From Agrococcus pavilionensis RW1 (GTDB lineage: Bacteria; Actinomycetota; Actinomycetes; Actinomycetales; Microbacteriaceae), in contig NZ_ASHR01000032.1 in assembly GCF_000400485.1 (NCBI RefSeq), positions 62,001 through 126,000 of the forward strand: a DNA stretch of 64,000 nucleotides, given 5' to 3'. The translations under genes and the position numbers were made by a program. Of the stretch, positions 8,419-16,948 are shown in pieces. Position 1 is the first letter of the stretch. Each line of letters begins with the position of its first letter. Below the pieces are notes generated by a model that did not search any database, had not been told where the DNA came from, and saw nothing but the letters and a program-made list of their open reading frames with translations.

Positions 8419-9453
8419 TCAAGCGCGGAGGCTCGCGACCGCCTCGAGGGTGCGGAGGTCGCCCTGCACGAGGATCCGCGTGACGACCGACTCCTCCCAG
8501 CGCGCGAGGCCGTCGCGCACGCGCTCGATCGGTCCGACGAGCGCGATCTCGTCGACGAGCCGCGTCGGCACCGCCGCGATGGCCTCGGCCTTGCGCCCGG
8601 CGAGGTAGAGCTCCTGCACGCGCACGCACTCCGCCTCGAAGCCGAGCCGCGCGACGGCGTCGAAGTGGAAGTTGGCGCCCTTCGCGCCCATCCCGCCGAC
8701 GTAGAGCGCGATCATCGGCCGCACGCGGTCGGCCGCGGCCTCGACGTCGTCGTCGACGACGATCGGCACCGGCACCGAGACCTCGAAGCGATCCGCGGGC
8801 GGCAGCGCCGCGTCGCGCTTCGCGAAGCCCTCCTCGAGCAGCGCGCGCGACGCCGCGTCCTGCGCGGGCGAGTAGAGGAACGGCAGCCAGCCGTCGGCGA
8901 TCTCGGCCGCGAGCGCCGTGTTCTTCGGCCCCTCGGCGGCGAGGTGGATGGGGATGTGCTGCCGCAGCGGGTGCAGGGTCGAGATGAGCGGCTTGCCGAG
9001 CCCCGTCGTGCCCCCGCCCGTGAGCGGGAGCGGCAGCTGCGGACCGGGCGCCGTGACGGGGGCCTCGCGGGCCATGATGCTGCGCAGGATCGCGACGTAC
9101 TCGCGCGTGCGGGCGAGCGGCTTCGGGAACGGCTGCCCGTACCAGCCCTCGACGACCTGCGGCCCGCTCACGCCGAGCCCGAGGATGACACGACCGCTCG
9201 AGAGGTGGTCGAGCGTCATCGCGGTCATCGCCGTCGAGGCGGCCGTGCGCGCCGAGAGCTGCGCGATGCCCGTCGCGAGCTGCACGCGCGAGGTCGCCGC
9301 ACCCCACCACGCGAGCGGGGTGAACGCATCCGACCCGTACGCCTCCGAGGTCCAGATCGAGTCGAAGCCGAGCCGCTCCGCCGCCTGCACCGCCTCGAGC
9401 GCCCCCGCGGGCGGCGCGGCCTTCCAGTAGCCGAGCATGTAGCCGTAGTCCAT
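8419..9453 (-). CDS. LLM class (luciferase-like) F420-type oxidoreductase
   Basis: About 344 residues starting M-D-Y-G-Y-M-L-G-Y-W. It has the luciferase-like TIM-barrel landmarks: G-F-D-S-I-W-T-S-E near residue 30, V-Q-L-A-T-G-I near 60, L-D-H-L-S-S-G-R-V-I-L-G-L-G-V-S-G-P-Q-V-V-E-G-W-Y-G near 85-110, and A-E-I-A-D-G-W-L-P-F. The G-L-G-x-S-G-P-Q-V-x-E-G-x-Y-G block is typical of F420-dependent members. The substrate cannot be inferred. An in-frame ATG three codons upstream (9462) is an alternative start. Divergent from the next LLM gene. Confidence 0.85.
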   Translation of the reverse strand: MDYGYMLGYWKAAPPAGALEAVQAAERLGFDSIWTSEAYGSDAFTPLAWWGAATSRVQLATGIAQLSARTAASTAMTAMTLDHLSSGRVILGLGVSGPQVVEGWYGQPFPKPLARTREYVAILRSIMAREAPVTAPGPQLPLPLTGGGTTGLGKPLISTLHPLRQHIPIHLAAEGPKNTALAAEIADGWLPFLYSPAQDAASRALLEEGFAKRDAALPPADRFEVSVPVPIVVDDDVEAAADRVRPMIALYVGGMGAKGANFHFDAVARLGFEAECVRVQELYLAGRKAEAIAAVPTRLVDEIALVGPIERVRDGLARWEESVVTRILVQGDLRTLEAVASLRA

Positions 9454-9528
9454 GGTGCCCATCCTGCCCACCCGGGCCCCGCGCAACCGACCGGTTGTGC
9501 CGGATGCACGAGCGGCGCGCCGCTTCCG

Positions 9529-9534
9529 TAGGCT
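9529..9534 (+). promoter_or_regulatory. -10 hexamer TAGGCT for leaderless LLM gene
   Basis: Six nucleotides upstream of the ATG at 9541; the spacing places transcription start at the start codon. Confidence 0.55.
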
Positions 9535-9540
9535 CGCTCC

Positions 9541-10470
9541 ATGGACTTCCGCATCTTCACCGAGCCCCAGCAGGGCGCGTCGTACGACGAGCTGCTCGCG
9601 GTCGCGCTGCGCACCGAGCAGCTGGGCTTCGACGGCTTCTTCCGCTCCGACCACTACCTCCGCATGGGCGACGGCGACCCGGGCTACGGGCCGACGGATG
9701 CGTGGACGACGCTCGCGGGCCTGGCGCGCGACACCGAGCGGGTGCGCCTCGGCACGCTCGTCTCGTCCATCACCTACCGGCTCCCCGGCATCCTCGCCGT
9801 GCAGGTCGCGAACGTCGACGCGATGTCGGGCGGCCGCGTCGAGCTCGGCCTCGGCACCGGCTGGTTCGAGCAGGAGCACCGCGCCTTCGGCATCCCCTTC
9901 CCCGAGCGCCGCTTCGACCTGCTCGAGGAGCAGCTCGCGATCGTGACGGGCCTGTGGCAGACGCCCGGGGGCGCGCGATTCTCGTTCGACGGCGACCACT
10001 ACCGCCTCGAGGACTCCCCCGCGCTCCCGAAGCCCGTGCAGGAGCGCATCCCCGTGATCGTCGGCGGGCTGGGCGCGAAGCGCACGCCGCGCCTCGCCGC
10101 GCAGTTCGGCGACGAGCACAACCTCTCGTTCCCGCCCCTCGAGCGCATCCGGCCGCTGTTCGCCGCGCTCGATGAGGCGATCGAGCGCGAGGAGCGCGAG
10201 CGCCCGGTCGTGCGCTCGGTCGCGCTCGTCGCGTGCGTCGGCGACGACGAGGCGACGTTCCGGCGACGGGCGGATGCGATCGGTCGCGCGCCCGAGGAGC
10301 TGCGCGAGCACGGCGTGGCCGGCTCGCGCGCCGAGGTGGAGGACCTGCTCGGCCGCCTCGCCGACGACGGCGTCGAGCGCGTCTACCTGCAGGTGCTCGA
10401 CATGACCGACCTCGACCACCTGGACGAGCTCGCCTCGTTCGCGGGCGTCGCCGCTCCCGTCGCGGGCTGA
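9541..10470 (+). CDS. LLM class F420-dependent oxidoreductase, second family member
   Basis: A 309-residue luciferase-like protein: N-terminal M-D-F-R-I-F-T-E-P-Q-Q-G, F-R-S-D-H-Y, V-R-L-G-T-L-V-S-S-I-T-Y-R, V-D-A-M-S-G-G-R-V-E-L-G-L-G-T-G-W-F-E-x-E-H and P-V-I-V-G-G. This matches the TIGR03560-like branch of probable F420-dependent oxidoreductases. Its sequence is quite different from the divergent neighbour, so the pair is not a recent tandem duplication. The ATG is supported by a TAGGCT hexamer 6 nt upstream. A strong hairpin follows its stop. Confidence 0.87.
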   Translation: MDFRIFTEPQQGASYDELLAVALRTEQLGFDGFFRSDHYLRMGDGDPGYGPTDAWTTLAGLARDTERVRLGTLVSSITYRLPGILAVQVANVDAMSGGRVELGLGTGWFEQEHRAFGIPFPERRFDLLEEQLAIVTGLWQTPGGARFSFDGDHYRLEDSPALPKPVQERIPVIVGGLGAKRTPRLAAQFGDEHNLSFPPLERIRPLFAALDEAIEREERERPVVRSVALVACVGDDEATFRRRADAIGRAPEELREHGVAGSRAEVEDLLGRLADDGVERVYLQVLDMTDLDHLDELASFAGVAAPVAG

Positions 10471-10484
10471 GACGCGGCGGCACG

Positions 10485-10518
10485 CGGAAGGGGGCTGCCC
10501 GCAGGCAGCCCCCTTCCG
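10485..10518. terminator. Bidirectional hairpin terminator between LLM and GlsB-type genes
   Basis: A perfect 15-bp stem (10485-10499 pairing with 10504-10518) with a 4-nt CGCA loop, A-rich next to G-rich on one arm. It sits between the convergent stops at 10470 and 10535 and can serve both strands. Only short T runs flank it, which is usual for high-GC actinobacteria. Confidence 0.8.
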
Positions 10519-10534
10519 TGCGTCGCGACGGCGG

Positions 10535-10807
10535 TTATGCCGTGGTGCGACCGCGGTTCTTGGTGATCAGGCCCCAGATGAGGAGCACGATGATCGAGCC
10601 GCCGATGGCCAGCAGCCACGTCGACAGGTCCCAGAACTCCTCGATGCCGACGCCGAAGATCATCGAGCCGATCCAGCCGCCGAGCAGCGCGCCGACGACG
10701 CCGAGGATCAGCGTGACGATCCAGCCGCCGCCCTGTCGGCCGGGGAGGATCAGCTTGGCGATGGCACCGGCGATGAGGCCGAGGACGATCCAACCGAGAA
10801 TGCCCAT
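10535..10807 (-). CDS. GlsB/YeaQ/YmgE family stress-associated membrane protein
   Basis: A 90-residue, three-helix membrane protein: G-W-I-V-L-G-L-I-A-G-A-I-A-K at the N-terminus, then G-G-W-I-V-T-L-I-L-G-V-V-G-A-L-L-G-G-W-I-G and a third helix ending in K-N-R-G-R. This glycine-rich pattern is diagnostic for the transglycosylase-associated/YeaQ family, which is often stress-induced; the molecular role is unknown. AGAAGGGA precedes the ATG. The upstream 115 bp carry two 11-bp AGGTTCCTGG repeats (10892-10913) of unknown meaning. Confidence 0.88.
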   Translation of the reverse strand: MGILGWIVLGLIAGAIAKLILPGRQGGGWIVTLILGVVGALLGGWIGSMIFGVGIEEFWDLSTWLLAIGGSIIVLLIWGLITKNRGRTTA

Positions 10808-10891
10808 AGTGTGGTCCCTTCTCTCTGCAGCGGTGCAAGGGTTTCACTCCGCCGAGCCCCGCCTGTGCGGAACTGGAGACAACACTCGCGC

Positions 10892-10913
10892 AGGTTCCTG
10901 GAAGGTTCCTGGG
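10892..10913. repeat. Tandem pair of 11-bp AGGTTCCTGG units upstream of the GlsB-type gene
   Basis: Two head-to-tail copies (10892-10902 and 10903-10913) of a near-palindromic 10-mer, one helical turn apart, in the 115-bp gap between the GlsB-type start and the gatB stop. This could be a regulator site; nothing in the window names the protein. Confidence 0.5.
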
Positions 10914-10923
10914 CTGTACCTGA

Positions 10924-12435
10924 CTAATCCATAGCCCGCTGAAGGACGATCTCCCGCACTCGAGCGGCGTCGGCCTGGCCGCGCATCGCCTTCATGACGG
11001 CGCCGATGACCGCGCCGGCGGCCTGCACCTTGCCGTCGCGGATCTTCTGCAGCACGTCGGGCTGGCTCGCGAGCGCCTCGTCGACCGCCGCGACGAGCGC
11101 CGACTCGTCGGTGACGACCTTGAGCCCGCGCGCCTCGACGACCTCCGCGGGAGCGCCCTCGCCGGCGATGACGCCCTCGAGCACCTGCCGCGCGAGCCTG
11201 TCGGTCAGCGCGCCCTCGTCGACGAGCGCCTGGAGCTGCGCGACGTGCTCGGGCTCGACGAGGCTCGACGCCTCGACGCCCTGCTCGTTCGCGAGCCGGG
11301 CGATCTCGCCCGTCCACCACTTGCGCGCGGCCTGGGGCGTCGCGCCCGCGACGACCGTCGCCTCGACGAGGTGCAGCATGTCGCCGTTCACGACGTCCTG
11401 GAACTCGAGGTCGGTGAAGCCCCACTCGGCCTTGAGCCGGCGGCGGTGCGCGACGGGCTGCTCCGGCAGCTGCGAGCGCAGCTCCTCGACGAGCTCGCGG
11501 CTCGGCGCGAGCGGCAGCAGGTCGGGCTCGGGGAAGTACCGGTAGTCGTCGGCGTCCGACTTCGGCCGGCCGGGGCTCGTGGCGCCCGTGTCCTCGTGCC
11601 AGTGCCGCGTCTCCTGCACGATCGTGCCGCCCGCGGCGAGGATCGCCGCCTGCCGCTGGATCTCGTAGCGCACGGCGCGCTCGACAGAGCGCAGCGAGTT
11701 GACGTTCTTGGTCTCGGTGCGGGTGCCGAGCGCCTCCTGGCCGCGCGGGCGCAGGCTCACGTTCGCGTCGCAGCGCAGGTTGCCGCGCTCCATGCGCGCC
11801 TCGGAGATGCCGAGCGAGAGCACGATGTCGCGGATCGCCGCGACGTAGCGCTTCGCGATCTCGGGCGCGTCGTGCTCGGCGCCGAAGATGGGCTTCGTGA
11901 CGATCTCGACGAGCGGCACGCCCGCGCGGTTGTAGTCGACGAGCGAGTACTCGGCGCCCTGGATGCGGCCGGTCGAGCCGCCCACGTGCGTGAGCTTGCC
12001 CGCATCCTCCTCCATGTGCGCGCGCTCGATCGGGATCGAGACCTGCCGCCCGTCGGCGAGCTCGATCTCGACGGCGCCCTCGAACGCGATGGGCTCGTCG
12101 TACTGCGAGATCTGGTAGTTCTTCGGCGTGTCCGGGTAGAAGTAGTTCTTCCGCGCGAACCGGCACGACTGCGCGATCTCGCAGCCGAGCGCGAGCCCGA
12201 GCGAGATGGAGTAGCGCACGGCCTCGGCGTTCACGACCGGCAGGCTGCCGGGCAGACCGAGGCTCAGCGGGTCGACGAGCGTGTTGGGCTCGGCGTCGTG
12301 GAAGTCCGGATGCGCGGGGTTGGGCGCGGCGGAGAACATCTTCGTGCGCGTGCCGAGCTCGACGTGCACCTCGAAGCCGAGCACGGGCTCGAAGCGCTCG
12401 AGCGCCTCGTCGAAGTCCATCAGCTTGTCCTTCAT
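10924..12435 (-). CDS. gatB: Asp-tRNA(Asn)/Glu-tRNA(Gln) amidotransferase subunit B
   Basis: A 503-residue protein. The N-terminal catalytic/kinase domain shows [14 protein letters not shown], the signature [14 protein letters not shown], and [10 protein letters not shown]. The C-terminal part is the helical tail (YqeY-like) ending in K-A-M-R-G-Q-A-D. GatB phosphorylates the misacylated Glu/Asp-tRNA with ATP and accepts ammonia from GatA. The ATG at 12435 overlaps the gatA stop as ATGA; an in-frame ATG at 12420 is a less likely start. Last gene of gatCAB. Confidence 0.96.
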   Translation of the reverse strand: MKDKLMDFDEALERFEPVLGFEVHVELGTRTKMFSAAPNPAHPDFHDAEPNTLVDPLSLGLPGSLPVVNAEAVRYSISLGLALGCEIAQSCRFARKNYFYPDTPKNYQISQYDEPIAFEGAVEIELADGRQVSIPIERAHMEEDAGKLTHVGGSTGRIQGAEYSLVDYNRAGVPLVEIVTKPIFGAEHDAPEIAKRYVAAIRDIVLSLGISEARMERGNLRCDANVSLRPRGQEALGTRTETKNVNSLRSVERAVRYEIQRQAAILAAGGTIVQETRHWHEDTGATSPGRPKSDADDYRYFPEPDLLPLAPSRELVEELRSQLPEQPVAHRRRLKAEWGFTDLEFQDVVNGDMLHLVEATVVAGATPQAARKWWTGEIARLANEQGVEASSLVEPEHVAQLQALVDEGALTDRLARQVLEGVIAGEGAPAEVVEARGLKVVTDESALVAAVDEALASQPDVLQKIRDGKVQAAGAVIGAVMKAMRGQADAARVREIVLQRAMD

Positions 12436-13961
12436 CGGCCCGCTCCGTCCTGCTCGCGGCCGGTCAGGGCCGGCGCCTTCGTGGTGAGGATGCCGCCCCA
12501 GCGCTCGGCGAGGAGCGCCTCGATCGCGGCGCCCGCGCGGTAGAGCCGCTCGTCCTCGAACATCGGCGCGAGCAGCTGCAGCCCGACGGGGAGCCCGTCG
12601 TCGCCGAGCCCCATCGGGAGCCCCATGCCCGGGATGCCCGCGAGGTTCGCGGGGATGGTCGTGATGTCGTTGACGTACATCGCGAGCGGGTCGTCGAGCT
12701 TCTCGCCGAGCTTGAACGCCGTGGTCGGCGCGGCCGGGCTGATGAGGATGTCGGCCTGCTCGAACGCGGCGTCGAAGTCGCGCTGGATGAGCGTGCGCAC
12801 CTTCTGCGCCGAGCCGTAGTAGGCGTCGTAGTAGCCGGCGGAGAGCGCATAGGTGCCGAGGATGATGCGCCGCTTGACCTCGGCGCCGAAGCCCGCCTCG
12901 CGCGTCGCGGCCATGACGTCCTCGACCGTCTGCCCGGCCTGCTCGACCCGCAGGCCGAAGCGCACGGAGTCGAAGCGCGCGAGGTTGCTCGACGCCTCCG
13001 CGGGGAGGATGAGGTAGTACGCGGCGACCGAGTACGCGAACGACGGGCACGAGACCTCGACGACCTCCGCCCCCGCATCCGTCAGCACCCGCACGGTCTC
13101 CTGGAAGCGCGCCTGCACGTCGGCGGCGATGCCCTCGGAGTCGAGCTCCTTGACGACGCCGACCCTGAGGCCCGCGAGGTCGCCCCTCGACGCGCCCTCG
13201 CGCGCCGCCGCCGCGAACGACGGCCACTCGCGCTCGAGGCTCGTCGAGTCGAGCGGGTCGTGGCCGCCGATGACGTCGTGGATGAGCGCCGAGTCGAGCA
13301 CGGTGCGCGTCACGGGGCCGACCTGGTCGAGGCTCGAGGCGAGGGCGATCGCGCCGTAGCGGCTCACGCCGCCGTAGGTGGGCTTCATGCCGACCGTGCC
13401 CGTGACGGCCGCGGGCTGGCGGATCGAGCCGCCGGTGTCGGAGCCGAGCGCGAACGGCGCCTCGAACGCCGCGACCGCTGCCGCCGAGCCGCCGCCCGAG
13501 CCGCCCGGGATGCGCTCGAGGTCCCACGGGTTGCGGGTCGGGCCGTACGCCGAGTGCTCGGTCGACGAGCCCATCGCGAACTCGTCCATGTTGGTCTTGC
13601 CGAGCGCGACGAGGCCGGCCTGCTTGAGGCGCGCGACGACGGTCGCGTCGTAGGGCGGGATCCAGCCCTCGAGGATGCGCGAGCCCGCGGTCGAGGGCAT
13701 GCCGACCGTGCAGAGCACGTCCTTGATCGCGACCGGGGCGCCGGCGAGCTCGTGGAGCTCCTCACCGGCGGCGCGGCGCTCGTCGATCGCCCGCGCCTGC
13801 TCGAGCGCGGCCTCGTTGACGTGGAGGAACGCGTGCACGTCGCCGTCGACCTCGGCGATGCGGTCGAGGTGGGCCTGCGTCGCCTCGACCGACGAGACCT
13901 CGCCGCTGACGAGCAGCGCCGCGAGCTCGTGGCCCGCGAGGCGCGTGATGTCGGCGGTCAC
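12432..13961 (-). CDS. gatA: Asp-tRNA(Asn)/Glu-tRNA(Gln) amidotransferase subunit A
   Basis: A 509-residue amidase-signature protein that hydrolyses glutamine to supply ammonia to GatB. The Ser-cis-Ser-Lys triad context is visible: V-A-I-K-D-V-L-C-T near residue 80, [11 protein letters not shown] near 155, and [12 protein letters not shown] near 175. Length matches the family. Overlaps gatC and gatB by 4 nt each, so the three are coupled. Members with this cassette lack at least one of the direct Gln/Asn tRNA charging routes. Confidence 0.96.
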   Translation of the reverse strand: MTADITRLAGHELAALLVSGEVSSVEATQAHLDRIAEVDGDVHAFLHVNEAALEQARAIDERRAAGEELHELAGAPVAIKDVLCTVGMPSTAGSRILEGWIPPYDATVVARLKQAGLVALGKTNMDEFAMGSSTEHSAYGPTRNPWDLERIPGGSGGGSAAAVAAFEAPFALGSDTGGSIRQPAAVTGTVGMKPTYGGVSRYGAIALASSLDQVGPVTRTVLDSALIHDVIGGHDPLDSTSLEREWPSFAAAAREGASRGDLAGLRVGVVKELDSEGIAADVQARFQETVRVLTDAGAEVVEVSCPSFAYSVAAYYLILPAEASSNLARFDSVRFGLRVEQAGQTVEDVMAATREAGFGAEVKRRIILGTYALSAGYYDAYYGSAQKVRTLIQRDFDAAFEQADILISPAAPTTAFKLGEKLDDPLAMYVNDITTIPANLAGIPGMGLPMGLGDDGLPVGLQLLAPMFEDERLYRAGAAIEALLAERWGGILTTKAPALTGREQDGAGR

Positions 13962-14257
13962 TGCTCCTCCCCCAGGATCGCCGAGACCCGGAAGCGCTCG
14001 CCGTCGTGGCTCGGGGCGCCAGCGAAGACCTGCTCGGCCGAGAGCGTCTCGCCGACCTCGTCGGCGCGCATGACGTTCGAGAGCGGCACGGGGTGGCTCG
14101 TGGCCGGCACGTCGGGACCGGCGATCTCGCTCACGGTCGCGATCGCGTCGACGATCGCCGACAGCTCGCTCGTGAGGCTCGTCACCTCGTCGTCGGTGAG
14201 CGCGATGCGAGCGAGTCCAGCCAGGTGCTGGACGTCCTCGCGAGTGATCTCGGACAT
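13958..14257 (-). CDS. gatC: Asp-tRNA(Asn)/Glu-tRNA(Gln) amidotransferase subunit C
   Basis: A 99-residue subunit that wraps around GatA and stabilises the complex. It starts with [21 protein letters not shown], the family's N-terminal helix, and has V-P-x-T-S-H-P-V in the middle and a C-terminal [22 protein letters not shown] precedes the ATG, so unlike many neighbours this operon head is read from a leadered mRNA. Confidence 0.94.
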   Translation of the reverse strand: MSEITREDVQHLAGLARIALTDDEVTSLTSELSAIVDAIATVSEIAGPDVPATSHPVPLSNVMRADEVGETLSAEQVFAGAPSHDGERFRVSAILGEEQ

Positions 14258-14294
14258 GCGTCTCCTCGTCGGCAGCGGGGGTTCGCCCTCGATC

Positions 14295-15266
14295 CTACGG
14301 CTCGACGACGAGCGCCCAGACCGCGAGCGCCTCGATCACGAGGGCCGCCGCGAGGCACCACCGGCGCGCGTCGGCGGCGATCGCGAGCGCCTCGCGCACG
14401 ATGGCGCCGGGCCGGTACGAGGGGCGGGTCCAGGCACCGACGACGGCGCCGTCGATGCCGAGCGCGGCGAGCAGCCACGCGGTGCGATAGGCGTGGTAGC
14501 CGCTCGTGACGACCGCGAGCGGCGCGCGCTCCCCCGTGAGGAAGGGCCGCGAGAGCTCGAGGTTCTCGCGCGTCGAGGTCGACGCCTGCTCGAGGTCGAT
14601 CGCGCCGGACGGCACGCCGAGCCGCTCGGTGAGGTGCTCGGCCATCGCCGACGCCTCGGTGCGCACCTCGCCGGGCCCCTGGCCGCCGGCGACGACGATG
14701 CGGGCGTCGGGCCGGCCGGGCAGCGCTGCGCGCCAGACCTCCGCCCCCCGCTCGACGCGTCGGCGCAGCAGCGGGCCGACCTCGCGTCCCCGGAGCCCCG
14801 CGCCGAGGATGAGCACGGCGCCGGGCGGCTCGTGCAGCGGCGCGCGCGCGTGCAGCAGCATCGCGCCGACGAGCACCGCGAAGCCGAGGCCCGCCGCCCA
14901 GAGCGGCGATGCGAGCAGCAGCGCGGCGCGCGCGAGCGCCGGCTCGATCCCGACCGCGGCGACGATGCCGGCGCCGAGCAGCAGCATGCCGGCTCCGAGC
15001 GCCGCGATGAGCCGGTCGAAGAGCCGCACGCGCACGAGCCGCGTGAGCACGAGGCCGTGCCACGCCGAAGCGCCGCCGAGCGTGGTGGTCGCGACCACCG
15101 CGGCGACGACGACGGTGCTCCAGAGCGGCTCGCGAGCGTCGGCGTCGAGCCAGCGCGCGACCGGCGCAGCCACGAGGACGCCGGCGATCGCGACGATCGC
15201 GATCACGACCGCACCGGAGACGATCGCGGGAGCCAGCACGCGCATCCGCCCCCGCACCGCCGTCAC
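14295..15266 (-). CDS. YdcF/SanA-like (DUF218) membrane protein
   Basis: A 323-residue protein. The first ~140 residues hold four hydrophobic segments; the rest is the DUF218 domain, with V-L-I-L-G-A-G-L-R-G (nucleotide-loop-like), I-V-V-A-G-G-Q-G-P-G-E-V-R-T-E-A, a T-S-T-R-E-N-L motif and V-V-T-S-G-Y-H-A-Y-R-T. This is the YdcF/ElyC/SanA fold linked to envelope metabolism in other bacteria; the reaction is unknown. A further hydrophobic segment closes the C-terminus. GTG start with TAGTGT 6 nt upstream, so probably leaderless. Confidence 0.85.
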   Translation of the reverse strand: MTAVRGRMRVLAPAIVSGAVVIAIVAIAGVLVAAPVARWLDADAREPLWSTVVVAAVVATTTLGGASAWHGLVLTRLVRVRLFDRLIAALGAGMLLLGAGIVAAVGIEPALARAALLLASPLWAAGLGFAVLVGAMLLHARAPLHEPPGAVLILGAGLRGREVGPLLRRRVERGAEVWRAALPGRPDARIVVAGGQGPGEVRTEASAMAEHLTERLGVPSGAIDLEQASTSTRENLELSRPFLTGERAPLAVVTSGYHAYRTAWLLAALGIDGAVVGAWTRPSYRPGAIVREALAIAADARRWCLAAALVIEALAVWALVVEP

Positions 15267-15272
15267 GCTGCG

Positions 15273-15278
15273 ACACTA
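15273..15278 (-). promoter_or_regulatory. -10 hexamer TAGTGT for leaderless YdcF-like gene
   Basis: Six nucleotides upstream of the GTG at 15266. It lies 29 bp from the LexA box that serves the divergent gene. Confidence 0.5.
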
Positions 15279-15306
15279 ACCGGGCGGCGCGCCGCTTGCG
15301 GCGAGA

Positions 15307-15322
15307 TCGAACGTGTGTTCGA
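15307..15322. promoter_or_regulatory. LexA (SOS) box
   Basis: TCGAACGTGTGTTCGA is a perfect TCGAAC-N4-GTTCGA palindrome, the actinobacterial LexA operator with alternating purine/pyrimidine centre. It ends 9 bp before the ATG of the radical SAM gene at 15332 and lies 40 bp from the divergent YdcF-like start. It predicts DNA-damage induction of the radical SAM gene and possibly of the divergent gene. Confidence 0.85.
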
Positions 15323-15331
15323 ATGGCGGCC

Positions 15332-16405
15332 ATGCGATGGGAGACGCAAGCCGCGACGCACGTCGACGACGACGCGCTGCCGGGCCTCGAGGAGCGCTCG
15401 AGCGTGCTCGAGTCATGGCCGACTCCGGGGTTCGACGGCATGTCGTTCCTCGAGATCACGGCGAAGAGCGCGCTCAACCACGTCGCGGGCGACGGCTTCA
15501 TGGGCGGCGCGTGGACGATCAACCCCTACCGCGGCTGCCAGCACGCGTGCCGCTACTGCTTCGCGCGCAACACGCACACCTACCTCGACCTCGACGCGGG
15601 CGCCGACTTCGACTCCCGCATCGTCGTGAAGGCCAATCTCGTCGACGTGCTCGAGCGCGAGCTCGCGGGGCCGCGCCGCGACGTCGACGCCGTGCAGCTC
15701 GGCACCAACACCGACCCCTACCAGCGCGCCGAGGGCCGCTACCGGCTCATGCCCGGCGTGCTGCGCGCGCTCGCGCGGCACGGCGCCTCGATCTCGATCC
15801 TCACGAAGGGCACGCTCCTGCGGCGCGACCTGCCGCTGCTGCAGTCGATCGCGCGCGACGTGCCAGTCTCGATCGCGATGTCGATCGCGATCTTCGACGA
15901 CGAGCTGCAGCAGGAGGTCGAGCCCGGCACGCCGACGACGCGCTCCCGGCTCGAGACCGTGCGCGCGGTGCGCGAGGCGGGGCTCGACTGCGCGGTCTTC
16001 GCGATGCCGATCCTCCCCGGCCTCACCGACACGCGCGAGCACCTCGAGCGCGCGTTCGCGGCGATCGCCGAGGCGGGCGCGACGAGCGCGATCGCGAGCG
16101 CCCTGCACCTGCGACCCGGCGCGCGCGAGTGGTACCTGGAGTGGCTCCGCGCCGAGCATCCCGAGCTGCTGCCGCTCTACGACCGGGTCTACCGAGACGC
16201 GCGCGGCCGCTTCGGCTCCTACGCGCACCCCGACTACCGCTCGTGGCTGCGTGACCGCATCCGCCCGCTGCAGCGCCGCTATGGGCTCGGCCGCACCGTC
16301 GTCGCCCCCGGCACCGGCATCTCGGCCGTCGCGCCGAGCAACCGCGCGAAGCAGCTGCCGAGCACGTCGGGCGAGCCGATGCTCGCGGCGGCGACGCTCT
16401 TCTAG
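15332..16405 (+). CDS. Rv2578c-family radical SAM protein, LexA-controlled
   Basis: About 357 residues. The radical SAM cluster C-Q-H-A-C-R-Y-C (CxxxCxxC) near residue 65 follows N-P-Y-R-G-C, the arrangement of SplB-like/Rv2578c-family proteins. Further landmarks are T-N-T-D-P-Y-Q-R-A-E, I-L-T-K-G-T-L and P-I-L-P-G-L-T-D. The substrate is unknown; the SplB likeness makes a nucleic-acid repair role conceivable. The start is M-R-W-E-T-Q-A, as in the family; an in-frame ATG at 15323 abuts the LexA box and is less likely. Its stop shares CTAG with the pseudogene on the other strand. Confidence 0.88.
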   Translation: MRWETQAATHVDDDALPGLEERSSVLESWPTPGFDGMSFLEITAKSALNHVAGDGFMGGAWTINPYRGCQHACRYCFARNTHTYLDLDAGADFDSRIVVKANLVDVLERELAGPRRDVDAVQLGTNTDPYQRAEGRYRLMPGVLRALARHGASISILTKGTLLRRDLPLLQSIARDVPVSIAMSIAIFDDELQQEVEPGTPTTRSRLETVRAVREAGLDCAVFAMPILPGLTDTREHLERAFAAIAEAGATSAIASALHLRPGAREWYLEWLRAEHPELLPLYDRVYRDARGRFGSYAHPDYRSWLRDRIRPLQRRYGLGRTVVAPGTGISAVAPSNRAKQLPSTSGEPMLAAATLF

Positions 16406-16948
16406 GCGCCAGTCCCCTCGACGCTCGTGACGAAGGCGCGGATGCGCTCCGCGCAGTCGGGGTGATCGGCGACGGCGTGGCCGTGCCCGACGAGCACCTC
16501 GTGGGCGGCGCCGAGCTCGACGAGCGCCGCCGCGACCTCCTCGTACTCGGCGTTCCAGCCGCCCGTGAGCACGAGCGTGCGGGTGCGCGCGAGCGCGGCC
16601 GGGTCGACGGGATGCCGCCAGGCGCGCCGTGCACTCTCGCGCGGCGGGCGGAGCGCAGCTCCTCGGGCGAGCGCGCGGCGCCGATGTCGTCGCCGGTCAG
16701 GGCGAGCATGGGCGCGCTCGAACGACTCGTCCGAGGGGCTCGCGTCCCGGTAGACCGGCTCGACCCGCTCGATCGCGGCGGCGCACGCGGACCGGTCGCG
16801 CGACCTGGTAGAGGGCCGGCTCGATGAGCACGAGCGACCGGAACGGCACGAGGGAACGCCGCGGCCTGCAGCGGGCACGCCGCGGCGCCCGCGCGGCCCG
16901 CGCCGTGCGCGAGTGGAGCGCGGGGCCCTCACCGGATCGGGCGCTCAT
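16402..16948 (-). pseudogene. Alpha/beta hydrolase pseudogene, truncated and frameshifted
   Basis: Reading the minus strand, hydrolase-like sequence continues through changing frames: R-S-L-V-L-I-E-P-A-L-Y-Q-V (about 16857-16805), then A-A-A-I-E-R-V-E-P-V-Y-R-D-A (about 16790-16745), then L-A-L-T-G-D-D-I-G-A-A-R-S-P-E-E-L-R-S-A (about 16708-16649), then W-R-H-P-V-D-P to T-L-V-L-T-G-G-W-N-A-E-Y-E-E-V and H-G-H-A-V-A-D-H-P. At least three frame changes are needed. The N-terminal third with the nucleophile elbow is absent, because the preceding ATPase gene begins its stop at 16947. The family's C-terminal His context is still readable. Confidence 0.85.

Noticed and set aside
10870-10915. ECF-sigma promoter (GGAAC ... 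GTT) before the GlsB-type gene
   Set aside because: GGAAC motifs are present on the minus strand, but the spacing to any GTT/CGTC -10 is 10 or 21 nt, not the required 16-18.
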